A stretch of DNA of 64,000 bases from Bursaphelenchus xylophilus (GCA_904066235.2 CAJFCV020000003.1:2852001-2916000); one strand, 5' to 3'; positions 48,101 to 59,638 are shown, counted from the first letter of the stretch. Notes: generated from the sequence alone by a model not told the origin. Program-made: numbers and translations.

Positions 48101-50484
48101 CCGTCACAACAATCGCCACAGCCGTATGGCTAACCTCACTCTACATGGCATTTGCCGTCTTGCCCATCAACTATTACTATCGCTACCGACAACTTTCAAC
48201 ACGACCGCTCACAATCTTCCAATATGTCTGCCTATACTGTCTGGCGCTACTCTACGTTGGAGCACATTGCTTCTCAGTGTTTTGGTTTACTGTGCCTAAG
48301 AATGCGCAATTGGACAAGATCATAACTTCGGTAAGGAGTAGGGGGAAGGGGGTAAAATACGTCGCAGCAAGATAAAAATTCCCATTACATGAGCTTCAGG
48401 AATAAAATTCAAAAGGATTGCAAATAATAAAAAATTATTCATTATTATTCATTACAGATTATTCATTACAGAAAAGTTTTCCCAGATTCAGAGATTCATA
48501 GATTCATATTTTTCCTGTACTGACTCTAAAACCTCTGACCTTACTCTTATCAGTCTGTAGGGAAAATAATGTGGATTGGTCGCGCCATAAAACCGCTTTG
48601 CGACAACTCGCCGCGACTGGAAATTTGGTGCGCGACTGATGAGGCGAGACATTTTGCTGCAAGAAATCCACATTATTTTCCCGACATACTGATATATAGC
48701 ATTTTTGCTGGGTGAGAGTTTGTTATATAGAGGTTACACTGTATGTCCAAAGAATGCGCAAAAAATTGAAATTGCCAAAACATGTCTTCATCATTTTTGA
48801 TTTCAAGGAGGTAGGGGTTAGTTTTAGTTCACGTGTGGCTCGCTGGTGTTAAAATTTTAATATTAGTCAGAAAAATGCGTTAAAAAAGCTTTGGGATCAC
48901 GAAAATATATATTTTTGATTGAAAAACTGGGCATAGGTACTCACCTCGAAAACCCTAGTTCGTTTTTCCTCGCATTAGAAGCAAACCTTTAGTTTTTTTC
49001 CATCTTTAACCTAAAAATCGCAGTAATATCGGCAAATTTGAGACTAAACGTATCAACGAAAGAAATTTGAACGAAAGAAATTTTTGTCCCAATTTTTGCC
49101 GAGTTTGCTAGAAAAAACTGCCTTGTAAATAAAGGACAAAAATGAAAGGCCGTATTTTACAAACTAAAGCACCTCCATTTTTAGGTCGAATACTATGCCG
49201 ATCCTCCTGCCTATATCGTCTCTGACTCCTCTTTACCCGGCTGCGTCTATCATCTTCTGCACAGCACAATTCAAGTCGCCGGATCTTACCTAATTGTTGC
49301 CTACTTCGCGATGAAAATTCGTTCCGCAATCCTGGAGCAACGCAATCGAATGTCCACGGGGGCTAAACGAACTGACAACCAAATCATGACGGTCATGTTT
49401 GTGCAGTGCATGTGTCCCGGCGTCGTACTCACAATTCCCATTGGAATCTGCGCATCGGCCCCGTTATTCGGACAAAGTGTTCCCTTATTAGGCCTGATTC
49501 TGACCACTGTCATGGGACTTATTCCGATTTGTAATTCGCTGAGTGCACTCCTAATTGTGGGCACGTATCGACAGGCGGTGAAGCGGATGATTGGAATGGA
49601 AGCGCCCAGCTCGGTGATGGGAACAACCTCCAAAGGCCCTGCCAGCAAATGCGACCCAACGGTGTCGCCGGTGACCGATGCAAAGAGCACGTTGTAAGGT
49701 TTGTTTTGGCTGTAATAGGATTGTAAAGAGTTGCAAAAGTAATGAACACACTCTCGCCGTGCCAATCGCTGAAGGGAAAAGAAATTTGATTTCACGCGAC
49801 TCAATTCATTTTCTAGGCGGCGATGCGATTTTTGATGCAACATCACTACGGACTGATATATGATCACAGGTTTGGAGAGGCCGCATACAGTCAGAGAAAT
49901 AAAGTTTCCCCAAACGAAAAGCGACGAACGGTTTAATGGCTTTTCCATCTATTCCTCTGGTAACCAGATCTAAATGATAACTGGTCCCATCTAAATGACG
50001 ATTGGCCAAATCTAAATGGTTTTGGCCAGGCAGCGAGCGGCCACTGCTCAATCTGTCGAAAAAATAACTTGGTCTTGTTGCAGCAAAATATCTCGCCTTG
50101 TCGCGCACCAAATCTTACTAGCCAAGGGATGATGGGCGATTTCAAGGCGCGACAAATCCACATTATTTTCCCGCCAGACTGTTAGTATAACCGCGATCGC
50201 TTTTTTGTTTTCACTAGCATCTGTTTTGTACGCGCCCTGGATAGGTGCAAACAGCTCCCTGAAAATTTGGCAGTCCTGAGAAAAGCGGTGATGGGCGATT
50301 CCGAGGCACGACGACCCACCGTTATTTTGCCGGCGGACTCATATTTCGGCACATTCCTTGTATCGCGTATTTTACCTCTCAAACTACTCTAACTCCAATT
50401 TCTCTTAATCATTGCTAAATCTATCTTCCGATTTTCAGAGCCCGTCTCGAGAAGAAAACGATGACCCGGACTTACAAAATATGA
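45107..50484 (+). CDS. Str-superfamily seven-transmembrane chemoreceptor
   Basis: Exons 45107-45298, 48034-48330, 49185-49693 and 50439-50484 join in phase to 347 residues, the usual size of nematode serpentine receptors. Seven hydrophobic segments are visible at about residues 3-24, 37-58, 84-110, 124-148, 184-206, 229-253 and 262-287. NYYYRYRQLSTRPLT follows helix 3 and PICNSLSALLIVGTYRQAVK follows helix 7, as in Str, Srd and Srh receptors, which signal in sensory neurons. Which class is uncertain. The start is the first ATG after an acceptor (TTTTCAG at 45089-45095), so a short 5' exon may be missing. Alternatively the gene ends at the TAA (49695-49697) just inside the last donor. Intron 1 is 2.7 kb and packed with transposon relics. 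Confidence 0.82.
45437..45590. mobile_element. Family A MITE in receptor intron 1
   Basis: TA-flanked; TCAGTCTATCGGGAAAATAA; right end TTATTATCCTGGCAGACTGA. Confidence 0.83.
45724..45893. mobile_element. Family B MITE in receptor intron 1
   Basis: The left end is degraded; the right end (ACAGCGACTTTGCGAACGGA, CTAGTA) is close to consensus. Confidence 0.7.
46640..46735 (+). pseudogene. tRNA-like segment in the left foldback arm
   Basis: TAGTCTAGTGG at 46656-46666 matches an A box and GGTTCGAGTCC at 46711-46721 matches a B box. The 44 nt between suit a tRNA with a variable arm. The T stem (GGAGG/CCACC) pairs 4 of 5. The acceptor stem does not pair. The inverse copy is in the other arm. Confidence 0.45.
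47485..47585 (-). pseudogene. tRNA-like segment in the right foldback arm
   Basis: Inverse of the left-arm copy: B box 47502-47512 and A box 47559-47569 on the minus strand. The two differ by a few substitutions, for example CTTGGAGG here against CATGGAGG. Confidence 0.45.
47775..48013. mobile_element. Tc5-like MITE right half
   Basis: Ends TCTAAGCGTCGCATTTGGAG and ACTTTCCCCTC followed by TAA. The left half is absent; the foldback at 46456-47768 abuts it. It runs to within 21 bp of receptor exon 2. Confidence 0.6.
48550..48692. mobile_element. Family A MITE in receptor intron 2
   Basis: TA-flanked; TCAGTCTGTAGGGAAAATAA; GTGG subtype; right end TTATTTTCCCGACATACTGA. Confidence 0.86.
49740..50041. 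repeat. Dispersed repeat R, copy 1 (receptor intron 3)
   Basis: A decayed family A interior (TCAATTCATTTTCTAGGCGG) is joined to GGTTTGGAGAGGCCGCATAC, GTTTCCCCAAACGAAAAGCG and a TAAATGATAACTGG-type series. The same order of blocks recurs at 59963-60238. Confidence 0.7.
50048..50182. mobile_element. Family A MITE in receptor intron 3
   Basis: GTGG subtype with diverged ends: TCAATCTGTCGAAAAAATAA and TTATTTTCCCGCCAGACTGT. A further right-end fragment lies at 50281-50345. Confidence 0.7.
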
Positions 50485-50878
50485 TATCGTCAATAATACA
50501 AATCATTCTCAATTGATCTCCAATTTATTCTGAACTCAATACGTACATATTGTGGTGGACTATCGCATTTTCAAGGACTTCTATGTAAAATATATAAAAA
50601 TAGTTTTTAGCACAAAATACGGTGAATTTTTGTCAATAAACTTGTTCAAATAATTTGTTGACAACATTTAGTTTTGCAAGAACCGATTACGACAGTAATT
50701 GAACTAACGATGATTATAATGTTTATAAAACTTGAAGAGCTTCCCCTATTAATAGAGATCTACTTTATTCTTGTGGCAATTGTAAGCGAACCTGATATTT
50801 TATATCGTACACACTGGCAAGGCTAAAAATAAATTTTCCATGCGGAACGTTGTACCTCATCCCTTACTGAATGCTTCA

Positions 50879-52697
50879 TCACACCTGACGAACATCATGG
50901 CCGCCGGTTGAGCCGGTAGCATCGTATCCCGGATGAACTTCCACCCGTTTTGCTCTAAAATTTGATTGGCCCTTTACAAATTTAAAAATATCTGACTACC
51001 TCTTTTGTTTCATCCGATCCCTCATTTTCTGGACGTAATCTATCGTAGACAGCCCTTGAAAACATAAAATTGTATGGAATCCTAACAACGTTACTGTTGA
51101 AACCGCAGTAAATGCCAATAGAAACACCGAAGTTAGGCATAAAGTAAGCCATGTGAACTTGTTGAAGGCCATATAATCGGGATCAAATTTTGATGGGACT
51201 AAAGTTAAATTTGGCTTTTGAAAAAGGTAAGCGGTACTTACTATCGCTTGTTTCATCGTGGAAGAACAAGCAAAGGCCGTAGAAACAAACAGAAAGGCCA
51301 ATTGAAGAACCAATGAAAACTGATGACACAAAAAGCACAAAGATCCTAAAAAGGAACTGGAATTACAGTGAAATCATCAACAAAGAATATTTCAGTATCA
51401 TCTGGTGTCAGTATCATCCAGAGGGCATCAAAAAAATTGAAGTGACGGATTTGCTACCCTTTGATTTAGCGAAAACTTGGCAGAAATAAACTATCAGTCT
51501 GTCGGGAAGATTATGTGGATTCGTCGCGACATGGAATCGCCAAACATCGCTTTGCGACGGCTAGCCGCGGCTGGAGACTCGGTGACAGACTGCGACGAGG
51601 CGAGACTTTTCACTGTGTCAAATCCACATTATTTTCCCGACAGGTTGATATCACAATGAAAACAAGATTCTGACGACAAAGGATGACAAAAAAGATGACT
51701 GCTTTTTGCATCTTCCGGCTTGAAAAAGTCAGTGATAAAAAAGTCGAACCATCTGCAAAAGCCTAACTCTTTTCCGATAAAAACGCATGCAATTAGAGAC
51801 AATTTTTCGTCTGACCGACTCTCCTCGCCTTTCGTACTCTCTCAAAAAATTACCGCTAAACATCTTGGCCGTGCTTGAAAAGTGTCAGTGAAGTTTTAAG
51901 AGAGTGATGCGCGACCTATCCAGAGAATGGGAAAAATTGAAGAAAATAGAGAGTCGCAATTGCCGTTCCTTACACTACTAGTCCTTCCAGAAAGTCTCCG
52001 GCATGATTTTTGGCTTTGACACTGTGCGAAAAAAGACAGTGCAAGCGACAGCCAAAAAAAAGCCTATTGCACGGTGCAAAAAGGATAAATTGAATATGCA
52101 AAGAAAACTGCCGGCGATTTTTTAAACCAGTAACGGGCCAGTACACCTATAGCTACGGTATTCTCTCACTCACCGATAATTCAGTCTTCCAATACAATTG
52201 TTCAAAAACTGGCAATGATGGTCAAACCCGGGTATACATTTATTGCAAGTCCGGCAGTGCCTCGTACCAGGGGCGCTGAAGATTTTAAAGGTTTTTTAAT
52301 CACTTTTTACTATTTTAAAATACGATTTCTTCTATGATCAAGGAGTAATATCATCAAAATCAACTCACACATCCATTCTGCAAACATTGCAGAAATCATT
52401 CTCAATGACATGCTCATTTCTCGAGGGAATAAATGGAGCCGGCACAACTCCCGTCATTCCACTTGGATCAACTTGAGAGGCGTAAATAAAACAGCCGATA
52501 ATCCAGACAAAACAAACCCCCAACCCCGCCATTATCAGCAGGCCTTTGGGCAATGGTAGAACCACAAATGGCGTCAATATTAGAAGCACTATCACAATCA
52601 GCCAGCTGAATATTTGCAGCCAATGAAGAGGCAGAGTAAAGCCATTTTGTCGACGAAAATCATAGGGAAGATCGCTTTGAAAACACATATTACACAT
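50879..52697 (-). CDS. DHHC palmitoyltransferase, ZDHHC1/11 type
   Basis: Exons in transcript order: 52369-52697, 52174-52275, 51242-51345, 51000-51198 and 50879-50954 join in phase to 269 residues. The cysteine-rich domain runs from CNVCRMDV (about 102-110) through [10 protein letters not shown] to DHHC at 128-131, the catalytic motif that transfers palmitate to protein cysteines. Two membrane helices precede it (about 25-50 and 53-75) and two follow. A QVDPSG motif follows helix 2 and LSTIDYV stands in the TTxE position. The [11 protein letters not shown] approach matches the ZDHHC1/ZDHHC11 family. The intron at 51199-51241 is only 43 nt. Start uncertain: the frame is open upstream of the ATG to about 52795, so a 5' exon may exist. 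The C-terminus is short compared with vertebrate relatives. Confidence 0.87.
51494..51648. mobile_element. Family A MITE in a palmitoyltransferase intron
   Basis: TA-flanked, GTGG subtype; TCAGTCTGTCGGGAAGATTA; right end TTATTTTCCCGACAGGTTGA. Confidence 0.85.
51975..52140. mobile_element. Family B MITE in a palmitoyltransferase intron
   Basis: Left end ACTAGTCCTTCCAGAAAGTC; right end decayed. It shares the same intron as a family A copy. Confidence 0.65.
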
Positions 52698-53241
52698 CTT
52701 TTTAGATGAAAAATTACTCAGCAGCTCATGAGCAAGTCGTATTTTATACAAGTAGTAAGTTTTCTCGTCATCTACAGCAAAATATCGATATTATACTAGA
52801 AAATCTGAAGAATAGGAGCTGAAAATCTCTTCCATTCGAAGTGAAACTCTTAACAACAAGGCAGAACGAAGAGAAAACAATCCTTTTCCTCTCCCGCACT
52901 CGGAAAAGCTACAAATTCTTTCAAAATTCTGTATTCCCCTGGAGAGTGGGAGACTTGACCCAAAAACAGAGAAAGACTTGTCCCAAAACAAAATTCTATA
53001 AAATAAATTCCGAACTTTTTTTTTAGGAATTTCGTCAGGATTTGCCATGTCCATGGGGTTGTTATTGTCAACAACTCGTTTCGAGTGGTCTTTGAGCGGA
53101 TTTCCCTAATTTAATTTAGACTAGTCATCTAGTTTTATATTTATTTTTGCTTCCCCTTTTGTTCTTTGGTGGTTTTCGCGAATTCAGAGTAAAGTACAAT
53201 GTTTCCCGCGTGATCAAAGAACCAACAAGCAACAAAAAAAC

Positions 53242-53249
53242 TTTTTCAG
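53242..53249 (+). promoter_or_regulatory. Candidate trans-splice acceptor of the carrier gene
   Basis: CTTTTTCAG preceded by an A-rich tract, 84 nt before the carrier ATG, with no plausible donor close upstream on the plus strand. This is the form of an SL1 acceptor. The leader that would result contains two tiny upstream frames, starting at about 53260 and 53297. It could instead be an ordinary acceptor of an unseen 5' exon. Confidence 0.4.
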
Positions 53250-53333
53250 CCATCAGGAATGCGTTTCTAATCAGCTTTTCATTTGTTGCGAGTACTATGT
53301 CAAATTATACCTCAATCATCAAATAAAGTCAAA

Positions 53334-55120
53334 ATGGCCTCTACTGACGACGTCTCCGAGCTCGAAAGGGTAAGTGTTTGTTTTTGTTTTCCGTATTTAG
53401 ATTGAATTTGGAGAAAGAATCACAGATTATATTGTGCTGGAGAAGGTAGGGTAATATTGGCTAAATTAATATCTGTTTGATGCCGCAGGTTAGCGAATTT
53501 TATTTTAATAGATGTGTTAGGTCCTTAGCTTGCTAGTACATGCATTTTTTTAAAGCTTATGCCAGTTTTTTTATTTTCCGGCTGGATCGAATTTGACCTC
53601 AAGTATAATATAATTTTGGTCATTTTTACTCGATTTTGGAAAGTTTTAGCTGAAAACTTGTGAATATAGTGGGTAAAATACGTTCTGTAGCTCTTCGAGA
53701 AAAGAAATTGGGTTCAAAACATACTATTCGTCCTTAAAGAATTCTTTTCAGAAGCCTCTTCACATAATAGAATGGTCTCACTTGGATTTGTGGAAGTATT
53801 ACCCTTTGGCGATGACTACCTCGCTCACAGTTCGATGTGCTCTCTACCCGACAACAGTTGTTAAGACGAGATTGCAGCTGCAGAACAAGAGTTCGGTTTA
53901 TCGAGGAACTTTCGATGCTTTTCGACAAATAGCCAAGACTGAAGGAGTTGGAGCCCTTTATCGAGTAAGAAACTTAAATTTTTTTGGTCTTTTTGATGTT
54001 TAGGTAAACTACGGAAGAATAATGAAAGATTTTATAATCTCCTTGAAGTTTCTTTGCCGCTTTTGGCAGCTGTTTCTACGGGATTTTTTATATTATACAT
54101 GATGTTTTAGGGGTTTTGGATAACTTTCCCTCAAGTTTGCGCTTCCTTCCTATATAACACAGTCTACGAGAAGTTTCGAGACGTCATGAATCGACATTCA
54201 CCTATCAATTCTCCTCAACTTCTTTCTGCATTAGCCGGAGGCGCAGCCAACGCTTGCACTGAAGTGGTCTTCGTCCCAACAGATATCGTCTCCCAGTACA
54301 TGCAAATCCACAATCAGGGAAAAGACTTCACCGGAGGCTCGAAGAAGGGCTCGGTGATCCAAAACTGTCTGAAGAACGATGGACTTGAGAAACGGATGAC
54401 CTTGGGACTTCGGGTTGTCCGAGCCATCTACAAAACCGATGGTCTCCTTGGATTTTACCGAGGATTTTGGTCCTCGTTGGCTATGTTCGTCCCTTCAACT
54501 ATGGTGTTTTGGTGGTCCTATTACGAGGCGTTAATTAGGATGAAAAAAGCCAGGGCGAAGTGGCTGACAAATGGGGAAGAAACGGACTTGGAAAAGTTGC
54601 CCTGGAGAGAGCAAAAGTTGTTGGGATTGCAAGCTGCGGCTGGACTGGTGGCTGGAGTGGTCTCGGCTGGAGTCACAAACCCTCTGGAGGTGTTTCGAGT
54701 TCGGATTCAGGTAAGAAAAAAGGGGTTGGATATCGCTTTAGGCCAAAAATTATATTGTACTAGGTAGCTGATGGAGTTTGATAAAAATTCCTGGTTTTTC
54801 CTAAGTTCAGGGTCTGAAATGAGTTGTAAATGAGAGAGAAGGAAAGAATCTTCATTATTTGCGTTATTTTATTTCTTTCTACATTAATTTTGCCTAGTAT
54901 AATATCAAAAATTTATTTTTTCCCTCTTCAGATCCATCGACTCACATATTTGGAGACTTTCAAGCGCATAGTCAAAGAAGAAGGCTTCAACGTCTTTACA
55001 AAAGGCCTTTTGCCCCGAGTGGTTCATCGCGGAATCTTCACCTGTCTGATTATGATTGGATACGAAGCCGTGAAAAGGATCAGTGTCCTTCCGGAATACA
55101 AGGACACGGTCGTCTGGTGA
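53334..55120 (+). CDS. Mitochondrial carrier, SLC25A44-like
   Basis: Exons 53334-53369, 53752-53964, 54111-54710 and 54932-55120, all joined in phase 0, give 345 residues. It has the three-repeat carrier fold: signature motifs PTTVVK (45-50), PTDIVS (139-144) and PLEVFR (274-279). The first lacks the usual acidic residue, as in the human SLC25A44 family. HIIEWSHLDLWKYY at the N-terminus, LLGFYRGFWSSL in repeat 2 and the C-terminal ...W stop also fit that family, which imports branched-chain amino acids across the inner mitochondrial membrane. The assignment to this subfamily is by recall of its pattern. The gene is divergent from the palmitoyltransferase, with about 640 bp between the two ATGs. 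A GTAAAATACG word lies in intron 1. Confidence 0.9.
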
Positions 55121-55590
55121 TGTACAAACCCAAATTAGGACTACTAGAAAAAATTTTAGGACATTTTTATGCCATAGTCTATCTTGAGGATAAGGGAAAA
55201 TTTGGTTTTGATATTTTTTGGACAAAAAGTTTTACTCTCGATATTGTTCAAGGGTCTTGAGGTGTTTCAAGAAGGCAAAAGATCAAATTTCGGGCCCACG
55301 TGTTCGTCTTTACCTCTGGTTTGGGTCCTCAAGTCTTTTCCAACTCAAATTCCAACTTTCCTCGTGTCCTCAAGGCCAAACTTCGATGTGCTTTCGGTTT
55401 TTTTTGTATTGCCAGAGATCCTCAGGCGTTCACGGTGTTTCTTAATGTTTTTTTTCGTTTTTTCAGGGATTTGTTTTTCTGTTTGGAGCTGTTTTCACTT
55501 TATCAGCCGTAAAAATAAAAAATAGAAACTGATTGAAGTTTTTGAAGATGGGAAAAAAATCATGGGGAAGATTATAGATGGGAATTTAGG

Positions 55591-56504
55591 ATTGAAAATA
55601 TAGGATATTACACTTGTTTGTTTAAATTTGAAGGATAGAAATTTATGATCTGTAGAACGGTTTCACTGATTCACGCCTAGTTTTGGTAGAAATTATCTGA
55701 AAATAGCCCCGAGTTTACGAAAATAAATTGATTCTGGAATCTTCCGTATCGCATTCGAGATTATTAGCTCGCTCTTTCGGAAATCGCCGCGAAATTTCGG
55801 TCACAGTGGACAAACATTCGGATTTTTTTTTGATTCGCCGTGGGTTTTAGAGGGTGGACAAAACTTCCCATAAAAATACTTGTTTTCTCCGCCAAATCAG
55901 CAAAGATGTCACTAAAAAATATTTTTTATCTGGCCGTCTCTCCTCATTTTGCGCACTGTGCCGCCTGAAAAAGTTGTTGAATATCTCGGCAGCGCCTGCA
56001 AGTGCGAGCTAAAATTTTCAGGAATTAACGTGTGTCTGAAGGGTATCCGGGCACATATCAATTCCTGAAAATTTTAGCTGACACTTTGCAGGCGCTGTTG
56101 AGATATTGCACGATTTTTTCGGACGAGACATTGTGCAAATAGAGGAGGACGGTTAGGCAAAAAAAAATATTTTTTATGTGACATCTTTATGGATTTGGCG
56201 GAGAAAACAGTTATTTTTATGCGAAACTTTTGTCCACTTTATTTCCAAACCTTCGTCGAAATCAAAAAAAAAATCCGAATGTTTGTCAACTATGACCGAA
56301 ATTTCTTAGCAATTTCGGAAGAGCGAGCTAAAAATCTCGAATGCGATACGGAAGATTCCAGAATTAATTTATTTTCAGGAGCTCGGGGCTATTTTCAGAT
56401 AATTTCTGTCAAAACTAGGCGTGAAACAATGAAGTCGCTCTACAAATCTTAAATTTCGATCCTTCAAATTCAAACCTATAAGTGTAATATCTTATATTCT
56501 CAAT
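55591..56504. repeat. 914 bp near-perfect palindrome downstream of the carrier gene
   Basis: Arms of about 440 bp meet near 56045. Outer ends ATTGAAAATATAGGATATTA and the inverse of ATTGAGAATATAAGATATTA. The inner ends carry the core CGCCTGCAAGTGCGAGCTAA and AAATTTTCAGGAATT, which is found in scattered copies elsewhere. The left end lies 470 bp beyond the carrier stop codon. The 87-codon frame in the right arm is repeat sequence. It is probably a foldback transposon, but I see no clear target duplication. Confidence 0.82.
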
Positions 56505-57504
56505 CATTTCATTTTTCGGTCAACTGATCGAAATTTCGCAGTGTTTTCGGAAGAGTGAGCTAGCAATCTCGGCGATGGCTATGTGGATTTTCACGTGATT
56601 TTTTTGTGCCTCGAATTTCCTCCGGCAAAAATTTTTTATTTTACGTCATATTTCTAACTCAAATTTGATACAGGATTACTGTATTTTTAGAAATTTTAAC
56701 CCAAAATTTACATCGCAAATAAACCGCAATTTGCTCCGCTTGCAATTTCTCTGTTTATCACGGAGCCCATACGCGATAAATTCTCGAAAATTCGCCGAAA
56801 ACAGCAAAGAGAGACGTCATTTCCCTCGGCCTTTCCGAACACTCTGAACCCGAGTTTGTTTTCGCCGCCGCCAAGGTCTACCAATTGTTTTTATAATATT
56901 ATGGAAGTTGTATTGTTTTCGGCACGTTTCCGGGAGCAAAGAGCGTGCCATCAGATCACTATATAAATCAATTTTTTCGGAGGAAAAGTTATACTTTTTA
57001 ATCTTTTTTGAAAAGTTTGGGTAAAATACGAAATTGGCTTCCTTGCAAGTTTATTGAGAAACAATATTAGGGCTGTTTTAGCAGCTTCATATAGAAAATA
57101 AGCGAAGATTTTACCGAAATCATCATTTTTTGCAAGCTCTTGCCTACTACAATATAAAATTTTTTTGAAATATCGATAAAATAGCCTTTATATTCACTAA
57201 GCACCCCAGTAACTCATAAAACGTATAAAACGCCACTTAATTCCACCTATATATATTTTTCAATATACCCGATTTTTAGCCGCAACAATATAAAAAATCT
57301 TCCGAAAAGTTTCTCTTTCTTTGCAAAAAAAAATGAAAAAATAATAAAAAGAATTACTTTTAGGGCATTTCAAGTGTAATTCTCTGAATTGGCGTTGTTA
57401 TTTTTTGAAAATTGTGATCGGTTAGTCATCCAGGTTCTGTGAGCCGAAAAAAAGGTCGATTTTGAAGAGAAAAGTGGTGGAGGACGGCAAAATTGGGCGT
57501 CGAA
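56505..57504. other. Gene-free stretch
   Basis: A degenerate copy of the palindrome arm lies at about 56515-56600 (CGGAAGAGTGAGCTAGCAAT). A GTAAAATACG word is at 57021. The rest is AT-rich and would hold the promoter of the first GNAT gene. Confidence 0.5.
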
Positions 57505-59118
57505 ATGTTGTTAAAGTAAGTGTTATGGTTGTGAGAGTCGTAATCTGCTATATATTCGATTTTTGCATTCTTTGGATTATTGTAATCCGCCTTTTTGCCC
57601 TAAAGGCTTTAAAATTATCCATTTTTCCACCAAAAAATCTAAAAAAGTCGAATAAATTGTCGTATTTTAGGAAACTGTCTCCCATCTTGGCTAGATCTTA
57701 CACTATACCTCCTATTCGTTCACTCTCCCATTCCTATAAACCGATTATTCTCGACCACTCATTCCCACTCAAGAATAACGTTGGCAATGTTCGGATCGAA
57801 GTTGCTCAACCATGTCACAAATCCGATGTCGTCGATTTTACCAAAGTCCATTTTGCTCGTCGCGAGCCTATGATGCACTTCTGGGGTGAGTTTATCTCAA
57901 ATTTAGGGGTTTTGGGGACTTTCCCTGATTCCCAAGGTTTTCGTTGTGGTACCCAAAATTATTTTCTGAACTGTTTAAACTCGCTCTGAAATGGTCTTTT
58001 TGGTTCCAGGAGTGGATCCCGAGACGATGATCGACGCTTCTCTTGGCGAAATAATCGAATACTCACTGTCTACACCATTTTCTGTTCTGGCCTTTCTCAA
58101 TGATGATTTGGTTGGAGTATCACTGATTTCGGTGTACAAATTGGGAAACCGAAAGGACACCTCGGAACTGAAAATTCCCAAGGACTTTGGAACAGGTGAG
58201 CAAAATATGTTTAGAGACATCTTATACGATGAAACATGTTTGTGGTTATTTGGAAGGTTTCATCGTATAAAATGTCACACAAAATACTAAGATTCATTGA
58301 CGTATTTTACATTTTTACTTTATTTCCATATATCTTTTAGCTTTTTGGACATTTTATACGATGATTTTTTTCCCTCTTATACAAGTTTCATCATATAAAA
58401 TGTAGCCTATACATTTTTTTGTACTATTTTTATGTAATTCCCGGTTATATTCCTATTTTTGATCTTGAATTGTTTTACATGCTGAAAGTGGTCCGTTTTT
58501 GATATAGTCATGTTTCATCGTATAAAATGGTCATGCACGCCATTTTGATGAAATTCTCTGTTTTTCAGATATCCATCAGCTCAGAATGTACTACGAGAAC
58601 TACGAGGTGGCCGCTGTGTTGGCATTTTTGAACTACTTCAACGACATTGCCCCAAGTTTTCTTCCGATCGAGCGTGGTTATGTAGGGCAAGGTCATTTGA
58701 GTGTGGTCGACAGCGGACTAGAAGGGTAAGGGAACTTTTTTGTTAGCGGTAATGCCCGTTCTATGTTCTAAAGCGCTCAGCAACAAGATTCGACTTATTT
58801 TGCATTACTTATGGTCCTTTTAGCCATGGAATTCACACAAAATTAGTGGTCTCAGCGGCCCAACAAATGGCTAGTCATGGGATTGGCCACTACTTTGGAG
58901 TCAACACTTCCGCCGACAGCCTTTGTGCCGCACTAACACTGGGCTTCGAGGAGGTGTATTCATTTCCGTTTTCCGAAGCCAAGATCCACGGAAAACCGAT
59001 GTTTCCGGGCGGCGTGATGATCGATGGAGGCAAGAAGATGTCGATTCTGATCGCGGACAACGAGCATGTCGCCAGATTCTACGAGAGGAAGAAGGAAAGC
59101 CGCCAACGACGGGTATAA
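57505..59118 (+). CDS. GNAT N-acetyltransferase A, probably mitochondrial
   Basis: Exons 57505-57515, 57671-57885, 58010-58195, 58569-58725 and 58824-59118 join in phase to 287 residues. The N-terminus, MLLKKLSPILARSYTIPPIR, is basic and lacks acidic residues, like a mitochondrial presequence. The acetyl-CoA-binding motif A region is visible as GLEGHGIHTKLVVSAAQQMA, followed by an NTSADSLCAALTLGFEEVY stretch in which the Asn/Ser and GF are typical of GNATs. The closest group I know is the arylalkylamine/dopamine N-acetyltransferase-like family. The substrate is unknown. The first coding exon is only 11 nt. The same exon plan recurs in three neighbours. AATAAA lies at 59264-59269. Intron 3 contains repeated TTTCATCGTATAAAATG words. 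Confidence 0.8.
58220..58530. repeat. Repeated TTTCATCGTATAAAATG words in GNAT A intron 3
   Basis: Five direct or inverted copies at about 58225, 58256, 58349, 58382 and 58510. The related CATGTTTCATCGTATAAAG occurs inside both Mutator-like MITEs (about 14362 and 21794). Intron 3 may be built partly from that element. Confidence 0.6.
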
Positions 59119-59491
59119 TGAACATTGAATATAAATAGTGACGTCATTAATCGAATGTCTATTTTTAGAATTTTTAACTAGTGTAGAGGAATGGCTGAAT
59201 GGCAGAAAAATCATGTAAATATTGTAAATTATTATAGTATTCTAGAGAAAGTTGTAGAAGGGAAATAAAAATTTACAGCCCAAGCAGGTTTGTTGGCAAT
59301 TTCTAAAAGTGATGACAATGAAAGATCGCAACCATTTTTATCGTATAAAAACATGTCCAATATTCGCAGTAAAATGTACAAATATACATCATACTTTATT
59401 CAACCACTTCGTAATAAATAACTCCACAAAAATTGATTATCCTCGTCGGTCATGATGATTCAATTTCAATCAAGAAGACGGTTTGTCTTCA

Positions 59492-59638
59492 TTACTTTGC
59501 GGTCTGACTCATCGCTGCCGGGAATTGGGGTGCAAAGACATCCGACGAAGGTGCATTTAGCAACAGCGTTGTAACCGCATCTAAAAGAGGAAACTAAGAA
59601 CTATCAAAGCGAGGATATTCAAAATGATTTTACATACA
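59492..59638 (-). CDS. Possible terminal exon on the minus strand
   Basis: A good intron (GTATGT donor just below 59638, CTCTTTTAG acceptor at 59581-59589) precedes an exon at 59492-59580. In the frame that also continues upstream it reads YAVTTLLLNAPSSDVFAPQF and stops at TAA. AATAAA lies about 95 nt downstream at 59395-59400. The upstream exon reaches a stop after some 12 codons without an obvious acceptor. It may be a small gene or an untranslated RNA. Function unknown. Confidence 0.25.

Noticed and set aside
50997..51340. A 114-codon membrane protein on the minus strand as an independent gene
   Set aside because: The first third is out of frame with the palmitoyltransferase. Removing a 43 nt intron (51199-51241) restores the DHHC reading through both halves.
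54830..55120. Separate gene starting at 54830
   Set aside because: The first part is intron; the coding part from 54932 is the last exon of the carrier.
56189..56452. 87-codon frame downstream of the carrier
   Set aside because: It lies in the right arm of the 914 bp palindrome.
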